Part shown: positions 1 through 9,059 of the stretch, in pieces | How positions within the stretch are numbered: position 1 is the first letter of the stretch | How the letters are laid out: each line of letters begins with the position of its first letter | Assembly (NCBI GenBank): GCA_014651175.1 | Contig: BMWJ01000008.1 | Span: forward strand, 248,001-312,000 | DNA length: 64,000 nt | Direction: 5' to 3' | From: Streptomyces clavifer | GTDB taxonomy: Bacteria; Actinomycetota; Actinomycetes; Streptomycetales; Streptomycetaceae | Made by a program: the position numbers and the translations under genes | Notes under the pieces: model-generated | The model's database searches: none | What the model was told of the DNA's origin: nothing | The model's input: only the letters and a program-made list of their open reading frames with translations

Positions 1-1
1 C

Positions 2-904
2 GGCGACCCGGTGGCGGCCATGGTGGCCCGGGCCCGGGTCTCGCAGCCCGAGGCCGCCGAGGCGATGCGCACGTACTACAACAACCTGTTCGGCTTCGAC
101 GAGCCCCTGTGGCAGCAGTACCTGCACTTCTGGGGAGCCCTGCTCCAGGGGGACTTCGGCATCTCCATCTGGGTCTTCCCGACGCCGGTCGGCGACGTCC
201 TGCTGGACGCGCTCCCGTACACCCTCGGCCTGATGGTCCCGTCGGTGCTGCTCAGCTGGTTCGCCGGCAACTGGATCGGTGCGCTCTCCGCACGCCGCAA
301 GGTCCTCGACAACACGGTGCTGCCGGTCGGCTACCTGCTGACCGCGATGCCGTACATGTGGATCGCCGTCATCCTCGCCTGGGCGTTCGGCGCCCAGGCC
401 GGCTGGTTCCCCCTGTCGGGCGGCTACAGCCTGGACATCCAGCCGGGATGGAACGCCGGCTTCGTCCTGGACGCACTGCACCACTGGGTGCTGCCCTTCC
501 TCTCGCTCTTCCTCGTCGCGCTCGGCGGGTGGGCCATCGGCATGCGCAACATGATCATCTACGAGCTGGAGTCCGACTACTCCTCGTACCTCTCGGCCCT
601 CGGCGCACCGCAGCGGCTCATCCGCCGCTACGCCTTCCGCAACGCGGTCCTGCCCCAGGTCACCGGTCTCGCCCTCCAACTGGGCGTGCTGGTCGCCGGA
701 GCGCTCGTCACCGAGATCGTCTTCGCCTACCCGGGGCTCGGCTCACTGATCCTCGCGGCGATCCAGAACCAGGACTTCTTCCTGCTCCAGGGCGCTTTCC
801 TGTTCATCGTCATCGGCGTGCTGATCGCCAACTTCCTCATCGACATCGTGTACGTCGTCGTCGACCCCCGCACCCGTACGGGCATGGCAGGAGGCACGTC
901 ATGA
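2..904 (+). CDS. Opp/Dpp-type ABC transporter permease (DppB/OppB-like), 5' truncated by window edge
   Basis: Inner-membrane permease of a peptide/oligosaccharide-type ABC importer. The reading frame is open to the left edge; the first visible residues (GDPVAAM) are internal to this family, so the true start lies outside and a GTG at 11 is not a real start. About 300 residues are visible, with five or six hydrophobic segments. An EAA-type coupling loop follows the central helices (LGAPQRLIRRYAFRNAVLP), and the YPGLG motif typical of OppB/DppB lies near the C-terminus. The gene overlaps the next permease by an ATGA. The solute-binding protein is not in the window and may lie upstream. The substrate is inferred only from the downstream beta-mannosidase. 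Confidence 0.93.
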   Translation, partial: GDPVAAMVARARVSQPEAAEAMRTYYNNLFGFDEPLWQQYLHFWGALLQGDFGISIWVFPTPVGDVLLDALPYTLGLMVPSVLLSWFAGNWIGALSARRKVLDNTVLPVGYLLTAMPYMWIAVILAWAFGAQAGWFPLSGGYSLDIQPGWNAGFVLDALHHWVLPFLSLFLVALGGWAIGMRNMIIYELESDYSSYLSALGAPQRLIRRYAFRNAVLPQVTGLALQLGVLVAGALVTEIVFAYPGLGSLILAAIQNQDFFLLQGAFLFIVIGVLIANFLIDIVYVVVDPRTRTGMAGGTS

Positions 905-1818
905 GCACACTGCCCGACCCGGCACCCGAGACCGCCGCCGCACCGGCCGCCCCCTCCGCCCCGGCGGCGAAGCCCGGCAGCGAGTGGCTGCACTACGCGG
1001 TGCGCAACCCCAAGCTGCTGATCGGCTTCTCCCTCGTCGTCGTCCTGTTCGCGACCGGCCTCGCCGGTCCGCTGCTGCTCGACAACGGCAACCCCAACGA
1101 ATACGTCGGCCCGCAGGCGTCCGCCCCCGACGGCACGTACTGGATGGGCACCACGACCTTCGGCCAGGACGTGTACGCGCAGTTCGTGCACGGGCTGCGC
1201 GCCACCTTCCTGGTCGGTGTCGTCGGCGGTGCGATCGCCGCCGTCATCGCCATGCTCGTCGGCTTCCTCGCCGGCTACCGGGGCGGGATCACCGACGAGA
1301 TCCTGAACATGCTGACCAACGTCGTGCTGGTCATCCCCGCCCTCGCCGTCCTGCTGATCATCAACGCCTACATGGGGGTGCGCAGCGTCGCCGTGCAGGG
1401 GCTCTTCATCGGGCTCACCTCGTGGCCCTGGGCGGCCCGGGCGATCCGGGCGCAGACCTTCTCGCTGCGCACCCGGGAGTTCGTGGACCTCGCCCGGCTC
1501 AGCGGGAGCGGCACCTGGCGGATCGTCTTCCGCGAGATCGCGCCCAACATGAGCTCGTACCTCTTCATGATGTTCATCCTGCTGTTCGGCGGGTCCATCC
1601 TCATCGCCTCCTCACTGGACTTCATCGGGCTCGGCCCGACGGAGGGCGTCTCGCTCGGCCTGATGCTGCAGAGCGCCCAGCAGTGGAGCGCGCTCCAACT
1701 CGGCATGTGGTGGTGGTTCATCCCGCCGGGTGCCGGGATCACCGCGATCGTCGGCGCGCTGTACGTCGCCAACGTCGGCCTCGACGAGGTCTTCAACCCG
1801 AAGCTGAGGGAGTCGTGA
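901..1818 (+). CDS. Opp/Dpp-type ABC transporter permease (DppC/OppC-like)
   Basis: Second permease of the importer, 305 aa. An Ala/Pro-rich cytoplasmic N-terminus (about 35 aa) precedes the first membrane segment, as in the OppC_N family. An extracytoplasmic segment with MGTTTFGQDV follows, then five hydrophobic helices. The EAA loop (DLARLSGSGTWRIVFREIAP) is where the ATPases dock. The ATG overlaps the stop of the upstream permease (ATGA), so the two are translationally coupled. Length and architecture are normal for the family. Confidence 0.95.
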   Translation: MSTLPDPAPETAAAPAAPSAPAAKPGSEWLHYAVRNPKLLIGFSLVVVLFATGLAGPLLLDNGNPNEYVGPQASAPDGTYWMGTTTFGQDVYAQFVHGLRATFLVGVVGGAIAAVIAMLVGFLAGYRGGITDEILNMLTNVVLVIPALAVLLIINAYMGVRSVAVQGLFIGLTSWPWAARAIRAQTFSLRTREFVDLARLSGSGTWRIVFREIAPNMSSYLFMMFILLFGGSILIASSLDFIGLGPTEGVSLGLMLQSAQQWSALQLGMWWWFIPPGAGITAIVGALYVANVGLDEVFNPKLRES

Positions 1819-1822
1819 GCAC

Positions 1823-2767
1823 ATGACCCTGACCGTCGACGACCTGCGGGTCCACTACCGCACGCTGCGGGGCGAGGTCCGTGCCCTGGACGGCGTCGGC
1901 TTCGACCTGGCGGACGGCGAGATCCTGGGCCTGGCGGGCGAGTCCGGCTGCGGCAAGACCACCCTGGGCAAGGCGCTGATCCGGCTGGACGGCCGGATGC
2001 GGCACGCGGGCGGCACCGTCACCCTGGACGGCGACGAACTGCCGCTGTCCGACGACCGGGCGATGAACGCCTACCGCTTCCACAAGATCTCGCTCGTCCC
2101 CCAGTACTCGATGAGCGCCCTCAACCCGACCCGCCGCATCGGCCGCATGATCCGCGAGCTCCTCGCCTCGCGCGGCGTCACCGTGGACACGGACGAACTG
2201 CACCGCCGGCTGGCCCTCGTCGGCCTGGAGCCCGGCGTCCTGGACCGCTACCCGATCGAGCTGTCCGGAGGCATGAAGCAGCGCGCCGTCATGGTGATCT
2301 CCACGCTCCTGGACCCCTCCGTCCTCATCGCCGACGAGGTCACCTCGGCCCTGGACGTCTCCAACCAGCAGGCGGTCGTCGGCGCCCTCACGGGACTCCG
2401 CGACAAGGGCCTGGTCACCAGCATGATCTTCGTGACCCACGACCTCGGGCTGACCTCGCACATCGCCGACTCGATCATGGTGATGTACGCGGGCAAGCTC
2501 GCCGAGAAGGCCCCCACGAAGGTGCTGACGACCGAGCCCCGCCACCCGTACACCAGGATGCTGATCGGCTCGCTGCCCCAGGTCGGCGCCCGGTACAAGG
2601 ACAAGCCGCTCAGCGGTATCGAGGGCTCCCCGCCCTCCCTGCTGGACCCCCCGCCCGGCTGCCGCTTCCGCGACCGCTGCCCCCTCGCCGACGCCCGGTG
2701 CGCCGAGGAGCCGCCCGTCGTCGAGATAGCCCCCCGCCACTCCGTCGCATGCTGGAAGGCGGCCTGA
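1823..2767 (+). CDS. ABC transporter ATP-binding protein (OppD/DppD-like)
   Basis: 314-aa ATPase of the same importer. Walker A is GESGCGKTT at about residues 39-47. The signature is LSGGMKQRA, Walker B is VLIADEVTSALD, and the switch histidine lies in FVTHDLGL. The C-terminal Oligo_HPY region contains PPGCRFRDRCPLA with the cysteine pattern usual for OppD/OppF proteins. The start codon is 4 bp after the permease stop, with GGGAG upstream. It overlaps the next ATPase by one base (TGATG), consistent with a single operon. Confidence 0.95.
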   Translation: MTLTVDDLRVHYRTLRGEVRALDGVGFDLADGEILGLAGESGCGKTTLGKALIRLDGRMRHAGGTVTLDGDELPLSDDRAMNAYRFHKISLVPQYSMSALNPTRRIGRMIRELLASRGVTVDTDELHRRLALVGLEPGVLDRYPIELSGGMKQRAVMVISTLLDPSVLIADEVTSALDVSNQQAVVGALTGLRDKGLVTSMIFVTHDLGLTSHIADSIMVMYAGKLAEKAPTKVLTTEPRHPYTRMLIGSLPQVGARYKDKPLSGIEGSPPSLLDPPPGCRFRDRCPLADARCAEEPPVVEIAPRHSVACWKAA

Positions 2768-3660
2768 TGCTGACCCTCGACCGTGTCACCAAGACCTTCC
2801 GGGCCGGCGCCTTCGGCGGCGGGTCCGTCACCGCCGTCGACCGGGTGTCCTTCGAAGCGGCACCCGGCGAGCTCGTCTCGCTCATCGGCGAGAGCGGCAG
2901 CGGCAAGTCCACCATCGGCCGCATGGTCCTCGGTCTCACCGAGGTCAGCGGCGGCAGCCTCACCCTGGACGGCGAGCGGGTCAGGCCGGGCAAGGACTTC
3001 TACCGCCGCGTCCAGGGCGTCTTCCAGGACCCCTTCAGCTGCTACAACCCGGTCTTCAGGGCCGACCGCGTCTTCGCCCTCGTCCGCCGCGCCTACCACC
3101 CCGGCGTCGGCGACAAGGAGTGGGCCGAACGCGTCGAGAGGGCCGTACGGGACGTGCGCCTGGACCCCGGGCAGGTGCTGGGCCGCTACCCGCACCAGCT
3201 CAGCGGCGGGCAGCTCCAGCGGCTGCTCATCGCCCGCGCGCTCCTGCTCGACCTGCGCTTCCTGGTCGCCGACGAGATCACCAGCATGCTCGACGCCTCC
3301 ACCCGCATCGACGTGCTCAACCTCCTCGCCGGCCTCAAGGAGCGCGGCCTGGGCGTCCTCTACATCACCCACGACCTCTCGCTCGGCACCTACCTCGCCG
3401 AGAAGACCGTGGTGCTGCGCAGCGGCCGTGTCGTCGAACGCGGTGACACGGCGAAGGTCTTCGGCAACCCCCTGCACCCCTACACCCGCACGCTGCTGGC
3501 AGCCGTTCCCCGCCTCAACGAGCCGTGGACGTCCGCCGAACCCGTGGAGGCCTGCGCCTACCACGAGGGGGGCGCGCGGGACACCGGCCTGTACGAGACC
3601 GAGCCGGGCCACTTCGTGGCCTGCGCCGGGCTCCCCGACTGCGGAAGGACCCTCGCGTGA
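2767..3660 (+). CDS. ABC transporter ATP-binding protein (OppF/DppF-like)
   Basis: 297-aa partner ATPase. The ATG is taken from the TGATG overlap with the upstream gene. Walker A is GESGSGKST, the signature is LSGGQLQRL, Walker B is FLVADEITSMLD, and the H-loop is YITHDLSL. The C-terminus retains a shortened Oligo_HPY region ending in a Cys-containing tail (ACAGLPDCGR). Two different ATPases in tandem is the normal Opp/Dpp arrangement. The stop overlaps the beta-mannosidase GTG (GTGA), so transport and hydrolysis are coupled translationally. Confidence 0.95.
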   Translation: MLTLDRVTKTFRAGAFGGGSVTAVDRVSFEAAPGELVSLIGESGSGKSTIGRMVLGLTEVSGGSLTLDGERVRPGKDFYRRVQGVFQDPFSCYNPVFRADRVFALVRRAYHPGVGDKEWAERVERAVRDVRLDPGQVLGRYPHQLSGGQLQRLLIARALLLDLRFLVADEITSMLDASTRIDVLNLLAGLKERGLGVLYITHDLSLGTYLAEKTVVLRSGRVVERGDTAKVFGNPLHPYTRTLLAAVPRLNEPWTSAEPVEACAYHEGGARDTGLYETEPGHFVACAGLPDCGRTLA

Positions 3661-6062
3661 CCCTCCACCGCCTGCCCCTGCACGACGGCTGGACCCTCAC
3701 CGCCGGGGGCCCCGTGCCCGTGGGGCTCCCCACCGGGGGCGTCCCCGCGACGGTCCCCGGGTGCGTGCACACCGACCTGCTGGCCGCCGGCCTGATCGAC
3801 GACCCCTATCTCGACGACAACGAGACCCGGCTCGGCTGGATCGGCCGCACCGACTGGACGTACCGCACCGTCTTCGACTGGACCGGGGACGCGCACACGT
3901 CCACCGACCTGTGCTTCGACGGCCTCGACACCGTCGCCACCGTCCTGCTCAACGGCACCGAGGTGGGCGGCACCGCCAACCAGCACCGCGGTTACCGCTT
4001 CCCCGTCCGCACGCTGCTGCGCGAGGGCGCGAACACCCTCGACGTCCGCTTCACCGCCCCGTACACGTACGCCGAGGCCCTGCGCGACAAGCTGGGCGAC
4101 CGGCCCGGCGCGTACACCGAGCCGTACGCCTTCATCCGCAAGATGGCCTGCAACTTCGGCTGGGACTGGGGGCCGACCCTGGTCACCTCCGGTATCTGGC
4201 GCCCGGTCGCCCTGGAGTCCTGGACGGGCCCGCGCATCGCCGAGGTGAAGGTGCTGGCCGACCTGGACGGCGACGGGGTGCCGCGCCTCGCGCTCACCCT
4301 CGACGTCGACCGGGCCGGGGACGGGCCCCTGGAGGCGACGGTGGAGGTGGCCGGCGAGCAGGCCGTGCTCGCCGTCGCCCCCTCAGAGCACCGTGCGTCC
4401 GTCACCCTGTCCGTCCCCGGGGCCGGACGCTGGTGGCCGCACAGCCACGGCGAGCAGCCGCTGTACGACGTCACCGTCCGCCTCGGCGACCAGGCATGGA
4501 CCGGCAGGACCGGTTTCCGGGGCGTCGCCCTGGAGCGCGAGGCGTTCCGCCTCTCCGTCAACGACGAGCCCCTCTTCGTACGCGGGGTGAACTGGATACC
4601 GGACGACTGCTTCCCGGCCCGTGTCACCCGGCAGCGGATCTCCGACCGCTTCGACCAGGCGGTCGCGGCGGGCGTCAACCTGATCCGCGTCTGGGGCGGC
4701 GGCCTCTACGAGAGCGACGACTTCTACGAGCTGGCCGACGAGAAGGGCCTGCTGGTCTGGCAGGACTTCCCGTTCGCCTGTGCCGCCTACCCGGAGGAGC
4801 AGCCGCTGTACGACGAGGTCGCCGCCGAGGTCCGCGAGAACCTCGTCCGGCTCGCCCCGCACCCCTCCCTGGTCCTGTGGTGCGGCAACAACGAGAACCT
4901 GGAGGGCCATGCCGACTGGGGCTGGCAGGACGAGCTCCGGGGCCGCAGCTGGGGCCACGGTTACTACCACGGGCTGCTGCCCGCCCTGTGCGCCGAGACG
5001 GACCCCACCCGCCCCTACTGGCCGGGCTCGCCCTACTCCGGCTCCCCGGAGCTGCCGCCGAACGACCCCGCGCGCGGCACGGTCCACCTCTGGGAGGTGT
5101 GGAACCGGGCCGACTACACGCACTACGCCGACACCGCCCACCGCTTCGTCGCCGAGTTCGGCTTCCAGGGCCCGCCCGCGTACGCCACGCTGCGACGGGC
5201 CGTCAGCGGCCCGCTCGGTCTGGGCGCCCCGCTCATCGCCCACCACCAGAAGGCGGAGGACGGCGAAGCCAAGCTGCTGCGCGGACTGGGTGACCACCTC
5301 CCGCAGCCGGCGTCCTTCGACGACTGGCACTGGCTCACCCAGCTGAACCAGGCCCGCGCCGTCGCCTTCGGCATCCGCCACTTCCGCTCGCACACGCCGT
5401 ACTGCATGGGCGCGATCGTGTGGCAGCTCAACGACTGCTGGCCCGTCGTGTCCTGGGCGGCCGTGGACGGCGACGGCCGCCGCAAACCCCTCTGGTACGC
5501 GCTGCGGAAGGTGTACGCGGACCGGCTGATGGCCGTACGGGACGGCGCACTGCACCTGGTCAACGACTCCGCCGACCCCTGGGAGGGGACCCTGCGGCTG
5601 ACCCGGCGCGGCCTGGACGGGGCGCTGCTGGCCGAGGAGGAGACCGTGGTGTCCACGGCCGCACGGGGCGTCGGCCGCGTACCCCTGCCGCCGTCCGTCG
5701 CCCGGCCGGGGGACGGCGCCCGCGAGGTGCTGGTGGCGGAGCTGGGGGAGCTGCGGGCGGTCGAGTTCTACGAGGAGGACACCCGCCTCGCGCTGCCCCC
5801 CGCGCGGTACGACGCCGTGGTCACGCAGGGTGACGCGGCCGGAGTCGGCTACCGGGTCACGGTGACCGCGCGGACCCTGCTGAGGGACCTCGCACTGTTC
5901 CCCGACCGGCTGGATCCGGCGGCGGAGGTCGACGACATGCTCGTCACGCTGCTGCCCGGCGAGAGCGCCGTGTTCCATGTCACGGGAGCGGTGCTGAGGG
6001 ACCCGCAGGCGCTGGGGAGCCGGCCCGTCCTGAGGTGCGTCAACGACACCGCCGGACCCTGA
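3657..6062 (+). CDS. Beta-mannosidase, glycoside hydrolase family 2
   Basis: 801-aa cytoplasmic exo-hydrolase that releases terminal beta-mannose from manno-oligosaccharides or N-glycan cores. The GTG at 3657 is in the GTGA overlap with the ATPase stop. The order is GH2 sugar-binding domain, immunoglobulin-like domain, TIM barrel and C-terminal beta domain. The acid/base is expected at Glu413 (WCGNNE) and the nucleophile at Glu500 (VAEFGFQ). WGGGLYESDDFYELAD is also typical of the family. No signal peptide is seen, so the substrate should be imported first. The family assignment is firm. The mannoside specificity of the transporter is inference from position. Confidence 0.93.
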   Translation: MTLHRLPLHDGWTLTAGGPVPVGLPTGGVPATVPGCVHTDLLAAGLIDDPYLDDNETRLGWIGRTDWTYRTVFDWTGDAHTSTDLCFDGLDTVATVLLNGTEVGGTANQHRGYRFPVRTLLREGANTLDVRFTAPYTYAEALRDKLGDRPGAYTEPYAFIRKMACNFGWDWGPTLVTSGIWRPVALESWTGPRIAEVKVLADLDGDGVPRLALTLDVDRAGDGPLEATVEVAGEQAVLAVAPSEHRASVTLSVPGAGRWWPHSHGEQPLYDVTVRLGDQAWTGRTGFRGVALEREAFRLSVNDEPLFVRGVNWIPDDCFPARVTRQRISDRFDQAVAAGVNLIRVWGGGLYESDDFYELADEKGLLVWQDFPFACAAYPEEQPLYDEVAAEVRENLVRLAPHPSLVLWCGNNENLEGHADWGWQDELRGRSWGHGYYHGLLPALCAETDPTRPYWPGSPYSGSPELPPNDPARGTVHLWEVWNRADYTHYADTAHRFVAEFGFQGPPAYATLRRAVSGPLGLGAPLIAHHQKAEDGEAKLLRGLGDHLPQPASFDDWHWLTQLNQARAVAFGIRHFRSHTPYCMGAIVWQLNDCWPVVSWAAVDGDGRRKPLWYALRKVYADRLMAVRDGALHLVNDSADPWEGTLRLTRRGLDGALLAEEETVVSTAARGVGRVPLPPSVARPGDGAREVLVAELGELRAVEFYEEDTRLALPPARYDAVVTQGDAAGVGYRVTVTARTLLRDLALFPDRLDPAAEVDDMLVTLLPGESAVFHVTGAVLRDPQALGSRPVLRCVNDTAGP

Positions 6063-6128
6063 GGTGGCGCGACCCTGGCGAAGGCTGGCGTGGGCATGGC
6101 GAAAGGGCCGTGCATATGCGGCGAGTTT

Positions 6129-6148
6129 CCGGCATTCCCGTTTGCCGG
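6129..6148. terminator. Short hairpin after the ABC/mannosidase operon
   Basis: CCGGCA and TGCCGG pair around an 8-nt loop, about 70 nt after the beta-mannosidase stop. No T-tract follows. It may be a weak terminator or a processing site. Confidence 0.3.
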
Positions 6149-6247
6149 GTTCGTACCCATAGGGATGTCCGGGCATGTGCTGATGCGGTGCGTGGTGTCT
6201 GACGGACCCTCAAACGGTCAATAAAATAAGACAACATCGAGAAGGTG

Positions 6248-6280
6248 TTCCGCTGATCGGGCGATGCCCCCCGATAAGGT
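6248..6280 (+). promoter_or_regulatory. Candidate bldA promoter region
   Basis: A TAAGGT hexamer (6275-6280) could act as -10 about 30 nt before the tRNA 5' end. The only -35 candidate, TTCCGC at 6248-6253, is 21 nt away, which is longer than ideal. An AT-rich patch lies further upstream at 6213-6238. This is a weak call from position and composition only. Confidence 0.25.
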
Positions 6281-6309
6281 CTTGTGCCAACGCGGAGCCG
6301 CGCGCCCAC

Positions 6310-6396
6310 GCCCGGGTGGTGGAATGCAGACACGGCGAGCTTAAACCTCGCTGCCTCCTCGGGGGCGTGCCGGTTCGAGTCCGGCTCCGGGCACCA
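6310..6396 (+). tRNA. bldA: tRNA-Leu (anticodon UAA), the developmental tRNA BldA
   Basis: An 87-nt class II tRNA including an encoded CCA. Acceptor arms are 6310-6316 and 6386-6392, with the last pair G-U. The anticodon stem is GCGAG/CTCGC (6335-6339 and 6347-6351). The loop CTTAAAC (6340-6346) places TAA at 6342-6344. A long variable arm follows, and the T arm is GCCGG TTCGAGT CCGGC. The UAA anticodon reads UUA codons, which are rare in Streptomyces. The sequence matches my memory of S. coelicolor bldA closely. In streptomycetes this tRNA controls aerial growth and antibiotic genes that contain TTA. Four TTA-containing genes lie in this window. Confidence 0.96.
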
Positions 6397-6541
6397 CCAC
6401 AGCGTCGGTGGGATCCGGGCGGCTGCACAGTACTTCAGCAGTCAACTTCTCTTAAAGATCCTCCTCTGGCACTAGCGTGTTTGTTTTGCCTACCCATTAC
6501 TCTTGTGGGAAGGCCACGCTGGGTGGCCATGGAGGAGTGAA

Positions 6542-7429
6542 ATGAGGAGCAGCAACCCGGTCTTCTCGCGACGGGGGTTCAGCCGCGACAACGGCTACGC
6601 GGGCTTCAACGCGGCGCCGCAGGCCGGGGCCCCCGCAGCGGGTGCCAACCCGTACGCACAGGGCACCGCCGCCAACCCGTACGCCACGAACCCCTACGCC
6701 CAGCAGGACACTCAGTACGGCGCCCCGCAGGCGCCGGCGCGCTCCGGCGCGATGACGATCGACGACGTCGTCACGCGCACGGCGATGACGCTGGGCACCG
6801 TGGTGCTCACCGCCGCGCTCTCCTGGGCCCTGCTGCCCGTCGACGAGGCCAACCTCGGCACGTCGTACGGCATCGCCATCGGCGCCGCCCTGGTGGCGTT
6901 CGTCTTCGCGATGATCCAGTCGTTCAAGCGCAAGCCGTCGCCTGCGATCATCCTCGCGTACGCGGCCTTCGAGGGTGTCTTCCTCGGAGTGATCTCCAGC
7001 GCGGTCAGCACCTACATCAGCCCCGGCACGGTGATGCAGGCGGTGATGGGCACCATGTGCGTCTTCGCCGGTGTCCTCATCGCGTACAAGATGCGCTGGA
7101 TCCGCGTCACACGCCGCTTCTACGGCTTCGTGATGGCCGCGGCCATGGGCTTTGTGCTCCTGATGATGGTCAACCTGCTGTTCTCCGTGTTCGGAGGCGG
7201 TGACGGCCTGGGCTTCCGCAGCGGCGGCCTCGGCATCCTCTTCGGTGTCATCGGGATCATCCTCGGTGCGTGCTTCCTCGCCCTGGACTTCAAGCAGGTC
7301 GAGGACGGCGTCAACTACGGCGCACCGCGCGAGGAGTCCTGGCTGGCGGCCTTCGGCCTCACCCTGACCCTGGTGTGGATCTACCTGGAGATGCTGCGTC
7401 TTCTCTCCATCCTCAACGGGGACGACTGA
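6542..7429 (+). CDS. Bax inhibitor-1/YccA family membrane protein
   Basis: 295-aa integral membrane protein. ATG 6542 is preceded by GGAGGAG with a 4-nt spacer. The first about 75 residues are hydrophilic and rich in Asn-Pro-Tyr repeats (GANPYAQ, AANPYAT, TNPYAQ). They are followed by about seven hydrophobic segments. The family is linked to ion or Ca2+ leak and stress in other organisms; no bacterial role can be read from the sequence. The gene is monocistronic and ends before a long hairpin terminator. It sits directly downstream of bldA on the same strand, so read-through from bldA is possible but not shown. Confidence 0.88.
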   Translation: MRSSNPVFSRRGFSRDNGYAGFNAAPQAGAPAAGANPYAQGTAANPYATNPYAQQDTQYGAPQAPARSGAMTIDDVVTRTAMTLGTVVLTAALSWALLPVDEANLGTSYGIAIGAALVAFVFAMIQSFKRKPSPAIILAYAAFEGVFLGVISSAVSTYISPGTVMQAVMGTMCVFAGVLIAYKMRWIRVTRRFYGFVMAAAMGFVLLMMVNLLFSVFGGGDGLGFRSGGLGILFGVIGIILGACFLALDFKQVEDGVNYGAPREESWLAAFGLTLTLVWIYLEMLRLLSILNGDD

Positions 7430-7447
7430 CCCGTAGGGACTGACTGA

Positions 7448-7487
7448 CGGAACCGCCCGCAGGCGCACGTGCCTGCGGGCGGTTCCG
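7448..7487 (+). terminator. Strong intrinsic terminator hairpin
   Basis: Perfect 17-bp stem (7448-7464 with 7471-7487) around a 6-nt loop GCACGT, followed by a short T run. It begins 19 nt after the Bax-inhibitor-like gene. Confidence 0.9.
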
Positions 7488-7680
7488 TTTTCGCGCGGGG
7501 CGGGCCGGGGTACTCGCAGGAGCCCCTGTGCGCCCCGTCGCGGCTCGTACGCGTGCATGACCGCCCCGGCGTGGCCGTTGGGCGCCCCCGGCGCGGTGCG
7601 TGCCCCCTGGGCCTTCCCGGCACCGTTCCCCGCCGGAGGGCCGTTGGCAGCGGCCCCGCGGGGGCGCGTAGGGTCGCGGC

Positions 7681-7998
7681 GTGCTCGATACGACCCCCCT
7701 CATCACGGCCGTGGACCGATTCGCCGACCACCTGCGGAGCGCCCCGCAGAGCCGGCTGCAGCGCGGCGCCGCCGCCGAGGCCCTGGCCACGGCCAGGGAG
7801 CTGGCGGCGCGGGCGCAGCGCGCCGAGGACCCGGCCCGGGAGCCGCACCTGATGCCGGACGCGGGGATATTCGCCGTGGGCGACCAGCTCGCCGTCGCGG
7901 GGCGGGACCTGGCGGTGGCACTGGAAACGGCCTCGTCCCGGGAGCTGGACGAGGCCGTGCGCTGTGTCGAGGAGGCGGCGGCACGGGCCTTCCCGTGA
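7681..7998 (+). CDS. Hypothetical protein, alpha-helical, 105 aa
   Basis: I do not recognise a family. The GTG start gives 105 residues with no membrane segment or signal peptide. The protein is rich in Ala, Arg and Glu and is predicted helical throughout, with conserved-looking segments DRFADHLRSAPQSRLQRGAA and FAVGDQLAVAGRDLAVAL. Strong third-position GC supports coding. It converges on the minus-strand gene ending at 8017, with only 18 bp between them. It could be a small helical adaptor, but nothing in the neighbourhood indicates a partner. Confidence 0.7.
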   Translation: MLDTTPLITAVDRFADHLRSAPQSRLQRGAAAEALATARELAARAQRAEDPAREPHLMPDAGIFAVGDQLAVAGRDLAVALETASSRELDEAVRCVEEAAARAFP

Positions 7999-8016
7999 GC
8001 CGCCGCGGGCCGGACC

Positions 8017-8901
8017 TCAGAACGAGGCGATGACGCGGTCGGCGAGGATGTAGACGTTCTCCGTGCCGCACGAGAAGGTCAGCGCGTAGGCGCCGGAGAC
8101 GCCGGAACCTCCCAGCAGCACCGGCTGCTCACCCGCCCGCAGGGATGCGGCGAGCCGCTCGGCGGTCTCGCGGTGGCCCGGGGTCATGCAGAGCGTGGTC
8201 CCGTCGGCGAAGACGTACACGTCGAGCGTGCCGAGCGGGCCGGGGCGGACGTCCGTGAGCTGCGTCCCGGTGTCGGCGAGCCGCTCCAGGCGGTCCACGG
8301 TACGCTCATGGTCGGTGACAACCGGTGTCTGCACGGGGACGAAGTCCGGGTGCGAGGGGTGGCGGCGACGGGCCGCGGCCAGCTCCGGGGAGTCGTCGGC
8401 GAACTCCGCGAATTCGGTGACCTCGGCGGCCTCGGGCAGGTCGGTCAGCTCCACCAGCTCGTCCAACGCCTCGGTGGCTTCGAGGTCCATCGCCTCGAGG
8501 CCGGCGAAGTCGGTCTGGCGGGGCATGAAGAACGGGACGTCGTCACCGAGTCCGGCGAGCCCGCCCAGCAGGGACGGGGCGTCGGCGGCGTCACGGGCCT
8601 CCTGGGCGGCCCAGAAGGCGCGGGCCTCGGCGAGCTCGCGCTCGCGCTCCTCGGTCAGCGCCTCGGCGACCGCCGCGCGTATCTCCTCGGCCGAGGTGGC
8701 GGTGCTCCGGTTCTGCTGTTCGGGCACGGACGCGACGAGGCTCCGCCCCTCCGCAAGCTCCGTACGCAGGGCCGTGACCTGCTTGCGCAGCCCGTGAGCG
8801 GCGTGCAGAGCGGCGGCGCCGACGGCCGTGGCAGCGGCGGTGGTCAGCAACAGGGCAAATGACATGGCGCTCACTGACATACTCCCGGTTTCAATCGACA
8901 C
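8017..8901 (-). CDS. Hypothetical membrane-anchored protein with an acidic central region
   Basis: 294 aa if started at the GTG 8901, which has GGAAG upstream; an ATG at 8880 is also possible. A single N-terminal hydrophobic helix (about residues 13-35, or 6-28 from the ATG) is followed by a coiled-coil-like charged stretch (KQVTALRTELAEG, then EEIRAAVAEALTEERERELAEAR). An acidic Glu/Ala-rich low-complexity region comes next, then a compact C-terminal domain ending ALTFSCGTENVYILADRVI. I do not recognise the family. The topology suggests an anchored protein with a long disordered linker. It is monocistronic. Confidence 0.75.
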   Translation of the reverse strand: MSIETGSMSVSAMSFALLLTTAAATAVGAAALHAAHGLRKQVTALRTELAEGRSLVASVPEQQNRSTATSAEEIRAAVAEALTEERERELAEARAFWAAQEARDAADAPSLLGGLAGLGDDVPFFMPRQTDFAGLEAMDLEATEALDELVELTDLPEAAEVTEFAEFADDSPELAAARRRHPSHPDFVPVQTPVVTDHERTVDRLERLADTGTQLTDVRPGPLGTLDVYVFADGTTLCMTPGHRETAERLAASLRAGEQPVLLGGSGVSGAYALTFSCGTENVYILADRVIASF

Positions 8902-9024
8902 CCCCGACTTCCTACATCAGCTTGTCCTGTACTGGTGCCTGCTGTCAGTGCATTACGTCACGAATTGGACAGGTCTTTGGGCCTGATGTTTAGTCCTGCA
9001 TCGGGCGTGACCTGCGGAAACGAC

Positions 9025-9059
9025 TCTCCCCCAGGATGCAGGTCACATCCTGGGGGAGA
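9025..9059 (-). terminator. Hairpin terminator downstream of the thiolase gene
   Basis: Perfect 14-bp stem (9025-9038 with 9046-9059) with a 7-nt loop, about 105 nt after the thiolase stop on the minus strand. The minus-strand 3' flank is mildly T-rich. Confidence 0.7.

Noticed and set aside
2783-5293. Long open frame (836 codons) overlapping the second ATPase and beta-mannosidase
   Set aside because: It is a high-GC shadow: the translation is Arg/Pro/Ser/Ala-rich without motifs, and the genes in the other frame are fully supported by conserved residues.
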